A stretch of DNA of 64,000 bases, from NCBI RefSeq assembly GCF_964340395.1, contig NC_135558.1, positions 12,797,001 through 12,861,000 on the forward strand, read 5' to 3'. The stretch is from Glandiceps talaboti. Taxonomy: Eukaryota; Hemichordata; Enteropneusta; Spengelidae. Shown here one piece after another: positions 35,186 through 47,820 of the stretch. Numbering within the stretch: the stretch's first letter is position 1; each line of letters begins with the position of its first letter. Below the pieces are notes generated by a model. The model saw nothing but the letters and a program-made list of their open reading frames with translations, did no database searches and was not told where the DNA came from. Position numbers and translations under genes: made by a program.

Positions 35186-36410
35186 AGTTACAATACTCAA
35201 ACAGTGTAAATATATTCAAGTTATTGTGTAAGTATTGATTGTGAGATTTAAATGGGAACATTAAAAACATATAAAAAATGTATGTGTTTTAACTTTTATT
35301 GATTTTATTAGATCAAAGAAAATTATTTGTATGTCCTAAAAAAATGTGTCATTACCTTGGTAAAATGTAAATAAAATGAACAATAAGCAAGGAAGTGGAA
35401 GTTTCTAAAGTAAAAGTATGGATTGGTGTTTTAGGGGAATGGACACTGCTCCAGGAAATACAAGCATTTTTTAAAACTTTCTTTGTGGAGAGACATTTAA
35501 TGATTTTACTGTTTAAATTGCATGCAGTTGCCAAGAAAATATATGTTGAAACTTTTCCCCCATTCATTGTTCAGTGTTCATTTCCATGGGTACGCATTAC
35601 ATCATGCGAGGCAGCAGATATGCATGTGTAATAGCAGAATAAACGCTTCAGAGTCATGAATATGTATATGCTGCAAACACATATATGTTGATTCATGTGT
35701 GTGAGGAAATGCATGTCCATTGATGTGATCTACACTGAAAAAATGATTGAATAAGGAACAGGTTTCAATTTAGTTTTTTTTTGGCAATAACATCATGTAA
35801 TGTAAGTGAACCACAACCCATAGTTTACAAAAATGTGTTTAGATTAGAATGTACATGGCAGACTATGATAACTCGGACACATCTTCACTGACTTGAATAC
35901 AAGACCTTATACTTCCATGATTCCTCTAACCTCAATGTTATGTAATACAAAGTTAGGTGACCTTGTATGAATTGTGATTAATGATTTGTATAACACAAGA
36001 ACACAATAGACAAGAGAAGTTGATGGGAATTCGATAAGTCATTAGGAATCCAGGCTAAAGAGGCTTGACAGCTGTTTTCATCCCTAGTTTCTACTTCATT
36101 GCTGTTGTCTGTTTGCTGAAACTTACATGTACAACATATTACCTGAAAAGTTTCATCACATAAATACAGATTAGATAAAGACAAATATTTTTGTTTTAAA
36201 AGTGGACTAGATAAAAGGTTTTTGTTTTTAAGAGTGGGCACTGGTCAAATATGTCACTACTCCCTAGGCATTTCATGACAATTCACTCTGATGTGTTTAG
36301 GAATTTAAATAGAGGTAATTGGTTGTTTCAACACCTGACCGTTTCGACCCTAGATGTTTTGCCCTCACTCATGACTCCTAAACTTGTCCACACTGTACCC
36401 AAGACAATTA

Positions 36411-36638
36411 GGGTTAGGGGTCAATCTGATTAAAAATCTGATGTGGTGAAAGTGGCTAAATGCTTTATTTACCTCTCTTTCCATCATTTTATGATATTTA
36501 TTTTTGTTCTGAGTGATCGCTTTGGGAAAGCTGCGATCACTCGGAACAAAACAAACATTGCTAAATGATGGAAGTAGAGGTCAATAAAGCATTTAGCCAC
36601 TTTTACCACATCAGATTTTAATCAGATTGGGTTAGGGG
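36411..36638. mobile_element. 208-bp long-TIR foldback element with 10-bp flanking duplication
   Basis: The element 36421-36628 begins TCAATCTGATTAAAAATCTG and ends TCAGATTTTAATCAGATT. Its arms pair through CACTTTCACCACATC-type, CATTTAGC and GTGATCG blocks. GGGTTAGGGG lies directly outside both ends (36411-36420, 36629-36638). The flanking DNA is itself GGGTTAG-rich, so the duplication could be partly pre-existing. Confidence 0.7.
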
Positions 36639-36639
36639 T

Positions 36640-37498
36640 TAGAGTTACATGTAGGGGTTCAGATCAGGGTTAGGGTTAGTGTTAGTTTATGAAAGGACAA
36701 CAACATTTAATTTATCTTGGGTAGTGGTGCCAAAACATTTTGGCTAGTTGTTCCAAAATGTCCAAAGTAGTGCCGAAATGTCTAGGGCCGAAACGATCAG
36801 GTGCCCAAATGTCTAGAAAGATAAATGCAAATGTAACAAAATAAATACATGGAAGGTATACCTCTATGATATATATATATATAAGTAAATTTTATCAGAT
36901 TTCTCATTCTGTTTAGGGTGTGTTTACTTTTCAGAAAAGCATGGCCATTAATATAGAGTAACCAAACCATTAATATTATATTGTTATTCAGTACAGGATG
37001 TACATCATGTACATACATGTACAATGTATATTTCTGGTATGTATGTTTCACAACAAACAAGCTATGGTTACAATGTATTGTTCTGATAAGGTAATACATT
37101 ATATTAAAGAAAGTAGTATCCCTCCTAAATAATGAGATACATTATTAACATAGGAAGTTAAATACAAAAGAACAAGTTTTTTGAACCCCAGGGACCAATT
37201 TGTTTATAATAATAAAAAATTTTAAACGCTCTTCAAATTTTGCCTTGTCAAAACTTGTTCCTCATTCTTTGAAATAATGTGGTGTTCATTGCCTTGTCTT
37301 CCAAGAAATCACTAATCTTTATTTTCCCATAGAGTACTTTGTATTAGTCTGGTATTAATTAAAGTGGCACAAACTGAGTTAATTAACTTTTTTTACTCTT
37401 AGTGAAAATACTTGCATAAAACCTTTTAATTAAACTATTCTAGTATATATTATAATTTATATCAATGTTATTGTTGATGCATGCCTCCAGTGGCATTT
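36640..37498. other. FERM intron 1, no gene seen
   Basis: Short GGGTTA/GTTAGGG remnants at 36629-36690 and a (TA)n run near 36870. Otherwise unremarkable. Confidence 0.4.
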
Positions 37499-37799
37499 CA
37501 GGGCTTAAAATTAACTTTTTTCTTGGGTAGTCCTATTGCTAGTCCTAAGTGGACTACTATTTTCAGAAAGTGGTAGCCGAAAGAAGGTGACCAATAGTCC
37601 TGTATTCATGAACTGAAAACAGAGTTCCTCTATTGGTAATATGTGTATTATTAAAATACTTTCGTGTCCAAAAATCTTCCATCCTTTAAATCCTCACAAA
37701 ATCAGTAACCTGAGTGGGTTACCAGCTACAAATCATGGTAGTCCCATGACAAGAGTTGGTAGTCTGTGGACATGGGACTACTGTTAATTTTGAGCCCTG
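37499..37799. mobile_element. 301-bp hAT-like MITE with 5-bp duplication CATTT
   Basis: Ends CAGGGCTTAAAATTAACTTT and GTTAATTTTGAGCCCTG are inverted. CATTT directly flanks both sides (37494-37498, 37800-37804). Internal TAGTCC/GGACTA blocks are also inverted. Confidence 0.75.
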
Positions 37800-38231
37800 C
37801 ATTTAAAATATCATCTAGTGGTGTCAGCACAGTACATGCCATAATATAGGTTTCCTTGATGTTTTATTTGATATACATCATGATGTACATACAAAGTCAG
37901 TGTATAATAAATTATAGTAACTATACATGTGGTTGTGTTCTATGATCTCTCTCTCCACCATCTAGTCAAACGGACAAATTCTGATATAAGCGTGATGACG
38001 TTATTGCATTCACATGTGACTATACATACTTTAAGACAGGATTTTGCATTTGTAGTAAACTGAATGAAGTAACCAATTACAACCGTCTGTCAGTGTGTGA
38101 TGGATTACTACTGATATGCGCTGTACATGGAGAGAGATCATAGAAAGTAGTCACTCGACTAGGCTCCTTAACACGCATGAAAAAAAATGACCAGAGACTA
38201 ATATATTCATGGTAACTCGGATTATGCCCCC

Positions 38232-38553
38232 TTAAAGCTACACTAGCTGTTAGATATAATGACTTAAGTATACCCTGAATAGTATTGAATCACATATTAT
38301 TAAATGCACTTCTACAGCTGTACACATAATATGGTAAAATAAATCCAATCAAATTGATTTTTGGGTCCAAACCTTAAAATCAACAGTCAAACGTGATCAA
38401 GATTTCACCATAGACAGTGGAGGAGAACGATTTCAACCTATTAATGTACTACTTTATGAGGTAAATCAACCTTTAATTGACACTTACAATGTCTTTATTG
38501 TCGTTTGTCAGATTGAAAAAATAATACTCCAGTTACAGCTAGTGAAGTTTTAA
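38232..38553. mobile_element. MITE flanked by TTAA (piggyBac-like)
   Basis: TTAAAGCTACACTAGCTG on the left and CAGCTAGTGAAGTTTTAA on the right are inverted ends with TTAA at both borders. Inside, CCAATCAAATTGATTTTTGG recurs at 55063-55082 in a truncated copy (ending near 55305) and, inverted, near 60660-60690. Confidence 0.6.
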
Positions 38554-38554
38554 G

Positions 38555-41500
38555 GTCAAACATCAATTATGAATGTCATCAAGGTCAAAGGTCACCGATG
38601 TAAACATGGATTGTCAGATGCTTGGAATATAATCTTCAATCAATTTCTTGACTACACTGGAAGATTGGAGATAACGTTCCAAGATGATCCACAATCTGCA
38701 AACCCGTTTATGTTTACAAAAGAAATCAAAAGATTGACTCTTGATAAATGTATAATGTAGTGATTTACACTTCATGAGCCGATGCCATATTCTGTGCCAA
38801 GTCACAAGATACTCAACTGTGTTTATATTTGTTGGAATCTGTCCAGCACAGTGTTGTCATTTGTCATGATGTAAATCAGGTCAAAGGTCACTCAGAAGAG
38901 TTTTTATTTGGTAACCTTTAATCTTAATAGTCAACTAAATTGTAGTTAGGTCCAATATAGTGATCATTTAAAGAATTATTTCTGGTTAGCACGCGCATCA
39001 CTTAAATTCCCCTGCGTTGGTCTTATTTTTTTCTTTCTAGATCTCAGGGAAACACAAAAATAACCCTCCCTACTTCATTGGAGACAACTGCAGAGCCAAT
39101 GACATCTGCCCCACATATACACTTGCTCTAAAGTACTAAATAAAAACAACAGTAACAGCCATAAATAATAGACTGAGTGACAGGTTTATTGAGAATTTAA
39201 AAAAAAAATTGCACCATTTTAGACAAACTGTCCTGACCAGAAACAATTCTTTTTTTTTCTTTTTTTTTTGGCCAAAAAAGAAAATTGGATGAGATGGAGA
39301 TTTTCCATATGGAAAACAATGGAAATTATAACTACCTGAAATAGATACTCACATATGAAAAATATATATGTATAAAAAATAAAATAAAAAAATCTACCTG
39401 GGGTGCCAGATTTCAAGAGGGAGAGGAAATGTCATAGATACAAAATGTGTGAAATATTCATTGTACTTTTGTCAATTGAATACATCTGTCATATGTCCAA
39501 TATGGCCATGACTTTTGACTTTACTCATAAAGAATATGTTGTTATTTTAAACTTTATTTTCATTATTATGATCTTTACTGGACCAGATATGTATTTAAAA
39601 AATTAACATTTTATAATTAATATCGTAACTTATTTTAGATTCATCTTTTGTGTCTACCAAACAATAAAATACCCCAAATATTACAACGTACAGTATGGCT
39701 AAACTTTATACATGTTTTGATATGTTTGAAATTAAAGGGGTCTCCGACTACCAGCATGTATATAGTGAACAGTAGATCTTAGTCAAGACAGGCAGTCCCA
39801 TTTCTAACTGTACGACATTTACCATGTTGTGACGTTGAAATAGTCCAGAAATTGATGAGAGTGTTTAGGAGGCTTCGGATAGATAGAATTCCAAGAGTTA
39901 GATGTCAGCTGCAAGGGGATATGTTAGTACTGTATTCAAAATAATAATATACTCAAAGGTCAAAGTTCACGCCCTCGTTTGTTTACATGACTACTGGCCT
40001 TACTCTCTGTTGTTTGCATTGCTCTGACTGGATTATGATTAAAAATGTGTGAACAATGGCATATTCTTGTTGCGCTGACATTGTTTTGATAAATTTATAC
40101 AAGGTGGATGATTACCAAAGAATGGGTGTGGTGGGGGGGGGGGGGGGGATAAATCTTCGTTCAAGAAAACTTTAACCTATTATCATTTCAAATCAATAAA
40201 AAAATATTGAGTCAGCACACGATGTTTAAAATAAAGGTCAAAAGTCAATCAAAATTTTGTTCTTTTATAATCCAATATGGCCACCGAATATTATGTTTAT
40301 CTCTAGGTGAACATAAAAGCTTGGCAGTTTCCCTGAAAAGAAGACAGTGAAACCCTAGATATCTTTTATTATTTGAAAAAGACCAGGAAGAAATTTTCAT
40401 ATGGCCAAAGTTCAGAGAGATTTTTAAGAAATTTTATTTAAGGAAAATTTGTCTCCGAGTCATGGATATTATAATATATACAAAAGATGAACTGAATGAC
40501 AAAAAAAAAAATCATCTTTTTTCTTAACAGTATTTGACATTTGTCGGAGTTGTTGTCACTTGAATATTTTATGTCACTTAATTTGCATAGGAATTTTATT
40601 TGTTTACTTTTCAGCTAATTTCACAGGACAAGTTGACGAGCAAAAAAAACAAAAACAATAAAATGAAAATCTGTTATATAACACATTCTCATGTAACGAT
40701 GAACACTGCTCTGTATTTCCAAATTATGGATTTTAATATGCGTACATGTACTTGTTAACTATAGTGATGACCACAGTCACTTGTGGGCTAGGATATGAAT
40801 CAGTGATGTTCCTAGTACAATGCACAAAACATAGGGTAGCAGTTTTACGAATATTCTGATAGTGCCTCAGTGTTCTCCACATGCCCATTTAACTTGGCAT
40901 CCCTCCCCTGCCCCACCTGAACATTTTATGCATGGAGAATACCGATACCTTCACAAGTCACTGCACCCGAGTGACTGATGATATGGCATTATCAGAATAT
41001 TTGTAAATACCTAATCCAATGTAATCTAATAATGCCAATGTTTTCATTTTACCAAAACCATCATTGAATTGTGTGTCAGCTCACAAGTGCCTGTGATTTT
41101 CAGTACAAAATTACAATGAACACTTTAATGTAACTAGCACTTCTACCCCCTTCCCTACCGCATCAACATAATTTTTCTATAGATATGCTGTCACATCATA
41201 AAATTGAGTGTTTATTTATAATATAATGACGTGTTCATTATTGTGAAGCATGTACTCTGTTGGAAGTTATCATGGGAACATGAAAGAATGTTTGTTGTAA
41301 CAGAGTATTCACAACAACAGAGAGTACGCTATAAAGAAGCCACATAGTTGTATGAATCACAGAAAAGGACCTTATCTGTGTGCATGAATAAATAGCTATT
41401 CTACTAAGACCTAGCTTGAACAAGTAACCTGTACACAAGTATACTGATTTTGTGTATGTGTGAAATAAATTCAAACATATGGCAGCTCCTACATGTATAT

Positions 41501-41690
41501 AAGAAATTTCATTCTACAACATTGAGTTACCATCCCATACAATATAACAATGAGTTCATTGTTCACATCGAACACAGGTAGTTAACGTATCATTGTGAAG
41601 GACGTATGCTGTCTACAGCTTTATGGTTCCTTTTGATTATTTCAGTCAACATGCTTTTGTAAATGGCAGCTGTTTATTATATTTGTACCT
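38555..41690. other. FERM intron 1, non-coding
   Basis: Contains a G17-type run at 40132-40148 and T/A-rich patches. No exon or element boundary was supported. Confidence 0.4.
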
Positions 41691-41800
41691 ACATACATAC
41701 ATACATACATACATATGCACGCACGCACGCACACATGCATGCATACATATGTACGCATGCATGCATACGTACGTACGTACGTACGTACGTACGTACAGTA
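41690..41800. repeat. Compound (CATA)/(CGCA)/(CGTA) microsatellite
   Basis: CATACATA changes into CGCACGCACG, then GCATGCAT, then about seven TACG units (41769-41797). The CpG-containing repeats stand out in an otherwise CpG-poor intron. Confidence 0.85.
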
Positions 41801-42814
41801 TGTACATTGTACATGTAAGTGAATTTTTCCAGACGCCCTTATATGTAGAATGGTTGATTACCTGTGTAAGTGTGTTCAGTACTTGAGTCTAATATATAAT
41901 ATTTTACATGCATGTAGAATTCACACTTCTGCATTATGATATACATGTAGGTTGTCTGATCTCTTAACAAATCATTGACTGGAAGGATCATTGTCACAGA
42001 ATATTTGTTACAGATTTGTTACAACAGTAAAAATATTGTCAGATGTTATGTTCCTCAATGTATGTACACGTACATGTAGAATGTGCTTTGGGGCGAATTT
42101 CACTGAAAGTCTAACTCCTTAAAAACTTTTCAAACTTTACAATATGGAAACTTGCTAATGGTCCTTTAGAAATAGTAAAAGAAATTTGGGGTTTCACTCC
42201 CTTGTTTTCAAGGAAATCAACAACCTTTTATTCTGCCATATAATTAACACAGTATTCGACGGCCATATAACGAGAGTCGTAGTTCTGCACTTTGCCCGCA
42301 TGTGTTCAAAAGTTGCCCCATACCTTTTTCAAATCTGACCTCATACATTTGGTATAATTTGGTCTGAAATTACTCTGTCTGTATTTCAATAGAAGATTTA
42401 TGTTTCTACTCTGAGTAGTAAGGATGGGTGTGACGGTAGCTTCCACACTGGCCATGCATCGGTGATATTGAATAGTTTAGATGAATGTTTGTCTTCTAAC
42501 TGTGTTTGTATGATTGAATGATAGTGTCCCTGTTCACATGTACCTGTTAGTATTTCCACTGTCTATATTTTTCCAACCCCTGCACACACGCAGGCACTCA
42601 CTTACTGATACCTTAGGTGGGACGCTTTTGTGTTGAAACTTGTGATGGCTAGTACTGAAAGATCTTTCATGTACATCTACACATACATTATAGCTAGTTC
42701 AAGATTGTTTCAAGGTAGTTGAGGAGGTCTCCAGTATGTTTTATTCTCAAGAAAGTAATGACACACTACATGTAGTTCAGGATTATTTCAAGATAGTTTG
42801 AGGAGATCTCTAGT

Positions 42815-43050
42815 ACATGTATACTCTCTTTTGACAAGAAAGTATTGATAGGGTTTTTGGAACGTTACTAGAAAAGAACTTTATAGATGACAAATGGGTA
42901 TTTATTTGAGATCTTTTAAGGTATAAAACAACTTTACTGAATTTTCCTACTTGAAAGAACAATGTGAAACAACATATACCAAGTCCTTGTTTGTAACTCA
43001 TAAATTGCAAAGCTCAAGTGTGTTAAAAGTTTATTATTGTACACTTGTAC
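42815..43050. repeat. Dispersed repeat shared with 58490-58690
   Basis: Shared blocks include CAACTTTACTG..TTTTCCTACTTGAAA, CAATGTGAAA.AAC.TATAC.AA.TCCTTGTTTG and AACTCA.AAATTGCAAA. Orientation is the same in both copies. No inverted ends were seen. Confidence 0.6.
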
Positions 43051-43356
43051 ATATTCTTAGTTACAAACACAGACTTGGTACATTGTACATGTATATGACA
43101 TACATACAAGTTTTGTTATTTTAAGTAACAAAGCCCTACAATGTATACATGTATGTAGTGCAGGTACGTTACTTGCGTAATCCTTTGGCTGCACAAAGAA
43201 AAATGGTGGGGAATACTATACACTTATATACACTTGAGGCTATGAGGGCACTAGTACATCCACATGTATATGTATATGTCAGTTAAACCCAAGGGATATT
43301 ATGCAACAACTTACTATACTTCTTGAGGCTGAAAGCAAAGGGAAGTACATGCAGTT

Positions 43357-43522
43357 CAGTGTTTTATTTAAGGGTGGTAAGTAGGTAAAATCTACCGGGG
43401 TTCCCACATCATTTTACCGGGGTTCCCCACCTAAACTATGATGCATTGCATGGGAAGCACTACCAGTTTTACCTCTTTCCCCTTTCTGTTACCGGGGTTC
43501 CCAAACCTTAGCAAAAACACTG
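43357..43522. mobile_element. 166-bp hAT-like MITE, copy B, with 5-bp duplication CAGTT
   Basis: Ends CAGTGTTTTATTTAAGG and CCTTAGCAAAAACACTG. CAGTT directly outside both ends (43352-43356, 43523-43527). About 90 percent like copy A at 19368-19532, in the opposite orientation. Confidence 0.85.
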
Positions 43523-44763
43523 CAGTTGCTACATAACATCATGAGTCGGTATTATGAAGCCTACTACTAATACTAGTGCCCGAATAAGTGTTTTGTAACA
43601 CATTATAGTCTCAGACACATATTTCTTTCTATATAGTCAAAGCAAATCACTGGTAGGACTCTGTGCTACTGTAATAGTGCCCTACGGAAAATAAAAAATG
43701 AATATTGCCCGTGTATGCAAATTGAGGTCACAATTGGGTCACTAGTTTATACCATGTGACACGATCTAAGCCAATCACTGAAGGCCATATGAAAACAGAG
43801 TGTCATAATACCTAAAGGTCACCTACATTCACAATTTGGCAATGCAGTACACAATATCTCACAGGCTAATTAATCATCACAGTTATTTAGAGCATAAATC
43901 AAGTGCTGAACATGGTGACTGGGATATGTACCAAACAGGTGTTAGCAAAATCAAAATCTTTGTGGATCGGAGTGTATGCATCATATTTTTTTTCTTCAAA
44001 TTTTGCATCTCCTATTAAAGTCTTTATAAGTTTAAAGGACATGATAGCTGCCAGATCCTTGGACAATTCTGTTAACTTTGAAGGCAATCACAGGTTGCAT
44101 GATACAATGTATGCCATAGGCAATGTTGAGGGACTTGCACACTAGAGGTATTAGTGTCATCCTCAAATTTTGCTCAGGAACCTTCACAGCACCTATCCTG
44201 GTCTACAAAACTAAGTGGACATTTTTCACCTACTTGCTCGTATACATGCTGTGGATTTCTACCCCAATATACATATCTGCAGTGAGGAGTATATAAATCT
44301 GCAGTTATACACAGCTGCTTAGACTCAGAGAGATATGCGCAAAACAGGTGTTTACAGAATCAAAACATAACCATCTGTTGTATGCACTTCTGTATATTGT
44401 GTTTTCCTGTCAGGTTTGTTTTCACTAAGTTATGTGATCCCACTCTTGCAAATCAATATCAAATAAAGTAGATATTACATCTGGTGATTTACCGGTAATG
44501 ATTCTATCAATCAATATCATGATAATTAACGACACTGGTATGCCGTATAATCCACATTTTCAGCAACACAAAACGTCTTAAAAATAGCTGGAATATAAAT
44601 ATACATCTCGGAATTTGTGGTCTGAGTATATATGCACATGTATATATGTACATATATTCTGTATAAGTGCTGGTGATAAAAATATGTGTTTCTAGCTGTA
44701 ATAAATAAATGCATTGTCATAATGACTAACCGTGATATTTATTTTTTGTTGTTGTATTTCTAG

Positions 44764-44827
44764 GTCTCAGTGCCAGGGGAATCGACCTCGGCTGAAGCTT
44801 TACTCAAAAAAGCAGCGGCACAACTTG
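44764..44827 (+). CDS. FERM-domain protein, exon 2 (F1 helix)
   Basis: TTTCTAG acceptor and GTAAGAG donor bound 64 nt in frame: V-S-V-P-G-E then STSAEALLKKAAAQL plus one base. The S-T-S-A-E-A-L-L-K-K-A-A motif is the helix of a FERM F1 lobe, comparable to the S-T-A-E-E-V helix region in SNX27. It starts in phase 0, matching exon 1, and ends in phase 1, matching exon 3. Confidence 0.8.
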
Positions 44828-44913
44828 GTAAGAGTTTTGATAATTTTTTGTTTTGAATTTATTTGGACTTCTAGGGAACTGTGGTATGGTTTCTGGCGAG
44901 CGATCTAAACTTG

Positions 44914-45263
44914 TACAACTGCCGACATCAGACCTTGGACAAATGGAATGTAAACAACTGAATTGGATTAATAACACTTGGCACAGCATGTTGAAAGTAC
45001 AGAGATTTGTATTACAATCCATCATTTGATAAGAACAGCTGTATGGCCACTTTACATCATAGTTTATGTTCACAAACAAATTTCCAGTTCTCCTGGTATT
45101 TCATGTAAAGAGGCCATGAAACTGTTCTTATCAAACCATGGTGTGTAATACAAATCTCTGCTGTTCCAACATGCTGAGCCAAGTGTTATTAATTAATTCA
45201 TTTGTTTACTTTCCCTGTTTGTAACATATTCCGTTTGTCAACGGTCTGATGTCAGCAGTTGTA
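44914..45263. mobile_element. 350-bp foldback MITE with TA duplication, copy 1 (FERM intron 2)
   Basis: TA|CAACTGCCGACATCAGACC at the left and GGTCTGATGTCAGCAGTTG|TA at the right. Arms of about 150 bp pair through AATTGGATTAATAACACTTG...AGCATGTTG and AGAGATTTGTATTACA. The TA target suggests the Tc1/mariner group. It starts 87 bp after FERM exon 2. Confidence 0.8.
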
Positions 45264-45894
45264 ATTATTCCTCTTTTAGTCCCATGATGGATGGTGGTGT
45301 GGGTTGACCATTTTAAAACTTGCTAGATATCAAGTCAGAGGTCATGACCTCTAATATCAGAACCAATAGGCAGGACAGGTCAATAATTAATTAATAAGTG
45401 GAGTTCATTTGCTAGTTAACTTTGTTCGTGTCAAACTGACACACTTTGATCTATAAAGAGATGTTCAGTTACTGTGATTCAAATAAAGATTTCAGATATT
45501 GTTGATATTTGTTTCCACAATCTCTTGACTAGACTAGACAGAGGAACAGTGTTTGTATCGTGTCAATAGTGTTGAAAAACAGAGAGGAACAGCGGGTAAA
45601 TGTGGAGTCATTGATCGCAGTACCGGTGTCTCAAAGGAGGCACAGTCTGACTCTGTAACTGTATGGTTATGATGGTTGCTATTGTGCCATTTGTAAATTT
45701 TACATTATTCCAACCATTGGAGTTTAGTAACTGGGAGAGATCTCCCTTGGTATAGGTAATGACAACTTTGGGGTACTTATAGTTCAGACGCTATCCATGT
45801 TATCAAATCATCTCTTGGGACCGAGATGCCACTGATAATATCTAGACTACTTTAGTTTATTTATTTATTTGGTATACATAATATATTGGGGTGG

Positions 45895-45920
45895 GGGTTG
45901 GGGAGTGGGGGGGGGGGGGG
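45895..45920. repeat. G-rich tract
   Basis: GGGGTTGGGGAGT followed by a run of 13 or more G. Simple low complexity in FERM intron 2. Confidence 0.8.
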
Positions 45921-46179
45921 TTATTAAAGGTACAATAAAATGAAACAAAGAACAAATATAAACTGAATTAATCAATACTACAGAGAAAAACTATTCACTT
46001 ATAATAAAACATGGATTAAAATACAGAAAAAGAGAAAAAAAGAAGAGTGCATTTAGTAAAGAGAGATTTTGAGATTTAATGCCATGGATAGAGTTACTAG
46101 TCACGACTGTGATACTCAATTCTGCTTATACCAAAATCTATATCCATGTCATGCCAAATCAAACCCAGGTCAATTTTCA

Positions 46180-46345
46180 TTTGGTTTTTAAGACGCAAAA
46201 TGTTGGAATGACATCCCTGTCAACATAAAGTGTATTAATTCTTTATATTGTTTCAAACAAATCTCCAAGCAACATCTACTGACACAGTATAATTGATCAG
46301 CTGTATATTTGTAATTCTAAATTATTTGTACATAATACATTATAT
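46180..46345 (+). mobile_element. Second LINE C-terminal remnant
   Basis: In one frame 46197-46295 reads KCWNDIPVNIKCINSLYCFK then Q-I-S-K-Q-H-L-L-T-Q-Y-N and a stop. It has the same W-N-x-I-P...I-K...S...F-K arrangement as LINE ORF2 C-termini, but is a different lineage from the fragment at 33255. Upstream the frame is broken by a stop. Confidence 0.55.
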
Positions 46346-46944
46346 ATTTTGAGTCATATTGAGTACCTTGCTGTGAGCTATTTCCTGACTCCCCTTTTAC
46401 CCACTGTTATATTTATTTGGGGTAAAATAAACCTGTATCATGTATGTAGACTAGGGGCACAGGCAACCTGTGGGAAATGTCACAATCTTCGTTTAAGTTG
46501 TAATATCAGTCATAAAGGGGTGGTCGTAAATGAACACTGCTTGATTCCTTGACTAGCTTCACACCTGAATGGGCTTTTTCAAGAAGTTTGAATGGTAATT
46601 GTACTGTTTGAACAGTGTCAGTTTATTAGAGTGCTTTGTGTGCATATACTTATAACTATCTGTATCAAACTATAGACCCTGCACGTCTAGTGGAGGGTCT
46701 ATGATTAAACTATCTTGATGTCTGTGTACTTTGAATGTAAAGTAGGTATTATTGTTGTATTTTGAATGTACTTTTGTACATTGACTAAAAAAGCTGAAAA
46801 AAATAGGACCTCAGTTGCAAACCTTGCCAGTCTCTCAAATTGCTATCTACCATAGTGGTGTTGGACCAAGGTGTGACTTTGTGGGGGTCCACTGCAGTAA
46901 CAGTATATGTTGTGCTGTCTCATGCCACACTTGCGTATATCCAT

Positions 46945-47580
46945 TCAGTTAGTAATCTTAAGAAATTAATTTTGTGGCTTGACTTTACAAGTTACATGAC
47001 AATGGTGGACACTCAGTCTTGAAATGTTTTCAGATATTTTCATTTAGTTGGGTAAATTGTAATCTTAAGAAATAAATTTTATGGCCTGACCTTACTTGAC
47101 AATCGTAGACAGTCCTAAGATGTTTTCAGATATTTTCATTTAGTGGGGTTGTAATCTTAAGAAATTAATTTTATGGCCTGACCTTTCTTGACAATCATAG
47201 ACAGTCCTAAGATGTTTTCGGATATTTGTATTTAGTGGGGTTGTAATCTTGAGAAATTAATTTTATAGTCTGACCTTACTTGACAATCATAGACAATCGT
47301 AAGATGTTTTGAGATATTTGCATTTAGTTGGGTAGTAAACTTAAGAAATTAATTTTATGGCCTGACCTTACTTGACAATCATAGACAGTTCTAAGATGTT
47401 TTCGGATATTTGTATTTAGTGGGGTTGTAATCTTGAGAAATTAATTTTATGGCCTTACCTTACTTGACAATCATAGACAGTCCTAAGATGTTTTCAGATA
47501 TTTTCATTTAGTAGGGTTGTAATCTTAAGAAATTAAATTTATGGCCTGACCTTACGTGACAGGCCTAAGATGTTTTTAGT
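46945..47580. repeat. 91-93-bp tandem satellite, about seven units
   Basis: Unit: GTAATCTTAAGAAATTAATT, TTATGGCCTGACCTTACTTG, ACAATCATAGACAGTCCTAA, GATGTTTTCAGATATTT..CA, TTTAGTGGGGTT. Starts near 46950, 47060, 47150, 47240, 47333, 47425 and 47517. The central units are the most alike. Confidence 0.85.
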
Positions 47581-47708
47581 GACCTTACATGATTGGAAGG
47601 CATTCTCATTTTATTTTAAGATTGTTGTCATCATGCTTTAAAGGGCACACAGTTCAGAACAGAACATTTTGCAGCGTTATTTTTTTTTTCAATAAAGAAT
47701 TGTGTGTG

Positions 47709-47820
47709 TTATTCCACAATATTTTTCTTTGTTCAGCCAAGGAAAATACAACTCACTAGAGGAGTAGTGACAATGTATCGAGTATTTTTCAGCTGAATGA
47801 AAAAAATATTGGAGAATAAC
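47709..47820. mobile_element. Foldback MITE (TTCCCCAATATTTTTCTT family), copy 3
   Basis: TTATTCCACAATATTTTTCT...GTTCAGCC is inverted as AGCTGAATGAAAAAAATATT then GGAGAATAAC. At 112 bp it is the shortest and cleanest copy in the window. Confidence 0.7.
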
